Source: JAJFIE01 sp964344255
GTDB lineage: Bacteria; Pseudomonadota; Alphaproteobacteria; Rhodospirillales; Casp-alpha2
Assembly: GCA_964344255.1 (NCBI GenBank)
Contig: CAYFMQ010000009.1
Location: 70,712 to 134,711 of the forward strand
Reading direction: 5' to 3'
Length of the DNA stretch: 64,000 bases
Within the stretch, counting starts at the first letter, position 1. The number at the start of each line of letters is the position of its first letter. Position numbers and translations under genes: made by a program. Below the pieces are notes generated by a model, which was given only the letters and a program-made list of their open reading frames with translations, made no database searches and was not told the origin of the DNA. This document shows positions 61,855-64,000 of this stretch, one piece after another.

Positions 61855-63729
61855 TTATTCTACACGATCCGCCGGCAGTTTGACGGTAACAATCGTTCCG
61901 ATGTTCGGCGCACTCTCAAGCGTAAGTTCTCCGCTATGCATTTCAATAAGCGCCTTGGTCAACGGAAGCCCCAAGCCTGTTCCTTCCTGAGAGCGGGAAA
62001 AAGCATCACCGACCTGAGTAAAGGCTTTCATAGCATCTTTTAAATCCTGTTCCGACATGCCAATGCCGCTGTCGGTTACCATAATGGACAGATGGGAAGA
62101 GCCGGGCTCATAAGCGGTTTCAACCTGAACGGCGCCTCCGGTCGGGGTAAACTTGATGCCATTGGTCAACAGGTTGACGAAGATCTGGCGCATGCGCCGC
62201 TCATCAACTTTAACCATCCAATCTGCGCCGTTGGCATGAACGACGCTCAGGTGAACACCGCCCTTTTCCGCTCTGGGCGTTACCAGCCGAATGGCTGAAT
62301 CGATGATGCCGCTTAATGAACAAACTTCTTCGCTCAACTCCAGTTTGCCGGCCTCTACCGCCGATACGTCGAGGATATCATTGATCAGCTCCAACAGGTG
62401 TTCGCCTGACGCCTGGATATCGCCTAGGTAATCCTGATATCGCTGGTTTTCAATTTCTCCGAAATGACCGTCTCGCATTACCGATGTAAATCCGATTATG
62501 GCGTTCAATGGCGTCCGTAGTTCATGGCTCATCGTCGCCAGAAATTCCGTTTTTGCCTGATCCGCAACCTGAACAGCCGAAAGGGCATCACGCAGTTTGT
62601 ACTCTGCCGTTTTACGCTCAATGATTTCCAATTCCAGGTCCTTGGTCCGTTCCACGACACGTTCCTCAAGATCGGTGCGGGCGGAACGTAATTCTTCAAG
62701 CAGGTTTTCGTTTTCGGTAACATCGGTCTGAATGCTGACCACGCCGCCGCTCAATGTCTTGCGGTCCCGTACAAGAAGGCGGCGGCCGTCATGTAATTTA
62801 ATCGGGAAAGACTTGGGCGGTTCATCCCCCCTGTCCCTGCGTTCCAGATATTCCACTCTATCATTCGGTATCACTGTTCCACGCTCAATATCCAGATCAC
62901 CCAACGTTTTCCAACTCGCGCCGCCGCCGACATCGGTATCAGAGTAACCGTAGAATTCCTTGAATCTTTTGTTGCAGATGATGAGGCTGCTATCAGGCCC
63001 ATATAGAACGAAGCCGTCGGAAATACTGTCAATGGCCTCTTTCAATTGCTGTTCGGCGGACCGGGCGCGCCGTTCACTATCGCGTAAGTCACGCTCAGCC
63101 TGTTTCAGGGCTGTTATGTCCTGCGCCACAAAAAACAGTCTTTCCCGGCCCTCATAAACGATCTTTTCGCCGGATACGAGAACATCGATTGTTTTTCCGG
63201 ATTTCGCACAAATCTGCGTTTCATAATCCCGCAAATGACCACTGGATCGGTCGAACTCCTCGACAAGGCGGCTTCGAACCTTGGATGTCGGCCAGACCCC
63301 CAATTCCTCGGACGTTTTCCCGATCACCTCATCTCGTTGATATCCCAGTGCAGATAGCCAGCGCTCATTAACATCGATATGCAGACCGGTTTCAGGATCC
63401 GTAATGGCGCTCATACCAGGCGTTGCCTGGAAAATATTACTGACGATTTTTCCGGATTCGACACTTTCGGCGCGGGCAAGATTGAGTTTCCGCACGACAT
63501 GAAACCACATGGGGAAAGTGATGGCGGCATAGACAAGCGAGATAAAGGTAATCTCCAGGATTTCCCACCAGAAGGTTTCCCTCGTTAACAAATCCTGGCT
63601 GATCATTTCCTCAGCCAACAATTCCCACGAGCCCACGCCGATCACCCCGGCCAGGAGAGATAAACCGGCTAACTTGATGATCTCAATTGCAGGAAAAGCT
63701 CGTTTATCTTCTTGCGGCACGCGTTTCAC
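61855..63729 (-). CDS. PAS-containing membrane histidine kinase
   Basis: About 624 aa from GTG 63729 (longest frame from TTG 63786, 643 aa). Two membrane helices at about 35-55 and 78-98 (longest-form numbering), PAS domain 1 at about 115-230, PAS domain 2 at about 250-355, coiled coil to 400, then HisKA with the phospho-acceptor His421 in ATMSHELRTPLNAIIGF. The HATPase domain shows NLLTNGIKF, DSGIGMSE and GTGLGLPL. No receiver domain or response regulator gene is in the window, so its partner is elsewhere. It lies upstream of the MlaF-SHMT unit, 58 bases apart, and could be co-transcribed. Confidence 0.9.
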   Translation of the reverse strand: MKRVPQEDKRAFPAIEIIKLAGLSLLAGVIGVGSWELLAEEMISQDLLTRETFWWEILEITFISLVYAAITFPMWFHVVRKLNLARAESVESGKIVSNIFQATPGMSAITDPETGLHIDVNERWLSALGYQRDEVIGKTSEELGVWPTSKVRSRLVEEFDRSSGHLRDYETQICAKSGKTIDVLVSGEKIVYEGRERLFFVAQDITALKQAERDLRDSERRARSAEQQLKEAIDSISDGFVLYGPDSSLIICNKRFKEFYGYSDTDVGGGASWKTLGDLDIERGTVIPNDRVEYLERRDRGDEPPKSFPIKLHDGRRLLVRDRKTLSGGVVSIQTDVTENENLLEELRSARTDLEERVVERTKDLELEIIERKTAEYKLRDALSAVQVADQAKTEFLATMSHELRTPLNAIIGFTSVMRDGHFGEIENQRYQDYLGDIQASGEHLLELINDILDVSAVEAGKLELSEEVCSLSGIIDSAIRLVTPRAEKGGVHLSVVHANGADWMVKVDERRMRQIFVNLLTNGIKFTPTGGAVQVETAYEPGSSHLSIMVTDSGIGMSEQDLKDAMKAFTQVGDAFSRSQEGTGLGLPLTKALIEMHSGELTLESAPNIGTIVTVKLPADRVE

Positions 63730-63857
63730 CCAATATCCGTATCTCCCAAAACGTTGCGCACGATAACATGGCAAAATGTTATACAACCAGAAACTTTATG
63801 GATATTGGAAGGTTAGATTACCAATCTGATTTTATCGTTCCTCCCCCACTTGGACAC

Positions 63858-63880
63858 AAAAAAACCGCCCTTGCGGACGG
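63858..63880 (-). terminator. intrinsic terminator, GCAA-loop hairpin
   Basis: On the minus strand CCGTCC, loop GCAA, GGGCGG (with one G-U pair), then seven T. It ends a minus-strand transcript, either the tRNA or an RNA between it and the histidine kinase gene. Confidence 0.7.
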
Positions 63881-63919
63881 ATCTTATGGTGGCTTCGCCT
63901 TAGGTCTAACGAGATCAAT

Positions 63920-63943
63920 TATAAAGGCCCCGCGTTGGGGGCC
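63920..63943 (-). terminator. terminator directly after the tRNA gene
   Basis: GGCCCC and GGGGCC around CAACGC, then TTTATAATT on the minus strand, immediately downstream of the tRNA 3' end. The T-run is short, so the second terminator 60 bases on may back it up. The plus strand also shows GTTTTAATT, so it may work in both directions. Confidence 0.6.
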
Positions 63944-63951
63944 GTTTTAAT

Positions 63952-64000
63952 TGGTTGCGGGGGTAGGATTTGAACCTACGACCTTCAGGTTATGAGCCTG
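63952..64000 (-). tRNA. initiator tRNA-Met (CAT), 3' part
   Basis: Reading the minus strand from the right edge: anticodon stem and loop with CAT anticodon (CTCATAA loop, positions 63992-63994), variable bases, a T-arm GTAGG-TTCAAAT-CCTAC, acceptor strand CCCCGCA, discriminator A and encoded CCA ending at 63952. The acceptor end and anticodon-arm sequence match alphaproteobacterial initiator tRNA-fMet rather than the elongator. The 5' part is beyond the window. Confidence 0.9.

Noticed and set aside
1..64000. CRISPR arrays, insertion sequences or prophage
   Set aside because: No regularly spaced repeats, transposase, integrase or phage structural genes were seen on either strand.

Overview
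The window looks like chromosome from an alphaproteobacterium, probably a marine or soil Rhodospirillales-like heterotroph. This is inferred from the gene families, the moderate-to-high GC content, the many MttB-superfamily, GcvA-type LysR and tripartite tricarboxylate transporter genes, and the 3' half of an initiator tRNA-Met at the right edge. Taxonomy cannot be fixed from this sequence alone. There are about 54 protein genes, one partial tRNA, and no insertion sequences, prophage or CRISPR arrays. Coding density is high and most genes are full length.

Layout. 1-5.1 kb: an MlaC-like periplasmic protein, a short core-MetE methyltransferase homologue, and a tight trio (DUF547 protein, membrane glycosyltransferase, GT2 glycosyltransferase). 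5.1-13.6 kb: small-molecule nitrogen catabolism (polyamine-type binding protein, DadA-like FAD enzyme, ureidoglycolate lyase-like protein, MFS transporter, arginase-family protein with an altered metal site), then a quinone oxidoreductase and a universal stress protein. 13.7-24 kb: a minus-strand oxalate / C1 block: formate-THF ligase, a 10-formyl-THF hydrolase-like formyltransferase, formyl-CoA:oxalate CoA-transferase, oxalyl-CoA decarboxylase, a complete TctABC-type transporter and a GntR/FCD regulator. 24.4-28.9 kb: divergent NAD-type formate dehydrogenase. The palindrome TGGTATACCA and close variants occur before oxc, before tctC and between gntR and the formate dehydrogenase, which suggests one regulon for oxalate uptake, decarboxylation and formate disposal.

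29-41.5 kb: mixed metabolism (class III aminotransferase, TTC38-like TPR protein, aminoglycoside-phosphotransferase-like protein, fused PabB-PabC for folate synthesis, an unusual acidic/lysine-rich membrane protein, a FAD oxidase, choline dehydrogenase, a HAD phosphatase and a Na/Pi cotransporter). 41.5-55.2 kb: an accessory-looking methylamine/betaine block: two non-pyrrolysine MttB-family methyltransferases of identical length (517 aa) flank a GcvA-type regulator, a tungsten aldehyde ferredoxin oxidoreductase with polyferredoxin and MoaD partner, a DapA-family lyase and a TMADH/N-methylproline-demethylase-like flavoprotein. After it come an alpha/beta hydrolase, a metallo-beta-lactamase-fold hydrolase, a FAD oxidoreductase and a beta-grasp protein lacking the diglycine tail. 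55.3-64 kb: a Lon-like protease overlapping a stress protein, another LysR, an atypical SHMT in an operon with an orphan MlaF-like ATPase whose H-loop histidine is Ser, a PAS histidine kinase, and the tRNA.

How the parts may work together (inference): choline dehydrogenase, MttB homologues, demethylases, SHMT, formate-THF ligase, the 10-formyl-THF hydrolase-like enzyme and formate dehydrogenase form a route by which methyl groups and oxalate carbon enter the THF/formate pool and are oxidised to CO2 for NADH. The most interesting candidates are the GntR-controlled oxalate regulon with a TTT transporter, and the MttB/TMADH-like/DapA/AOR cluster, which resembles a proline-betaine or hydroxyproline-betaine pathway with substituted first and last enzymes.
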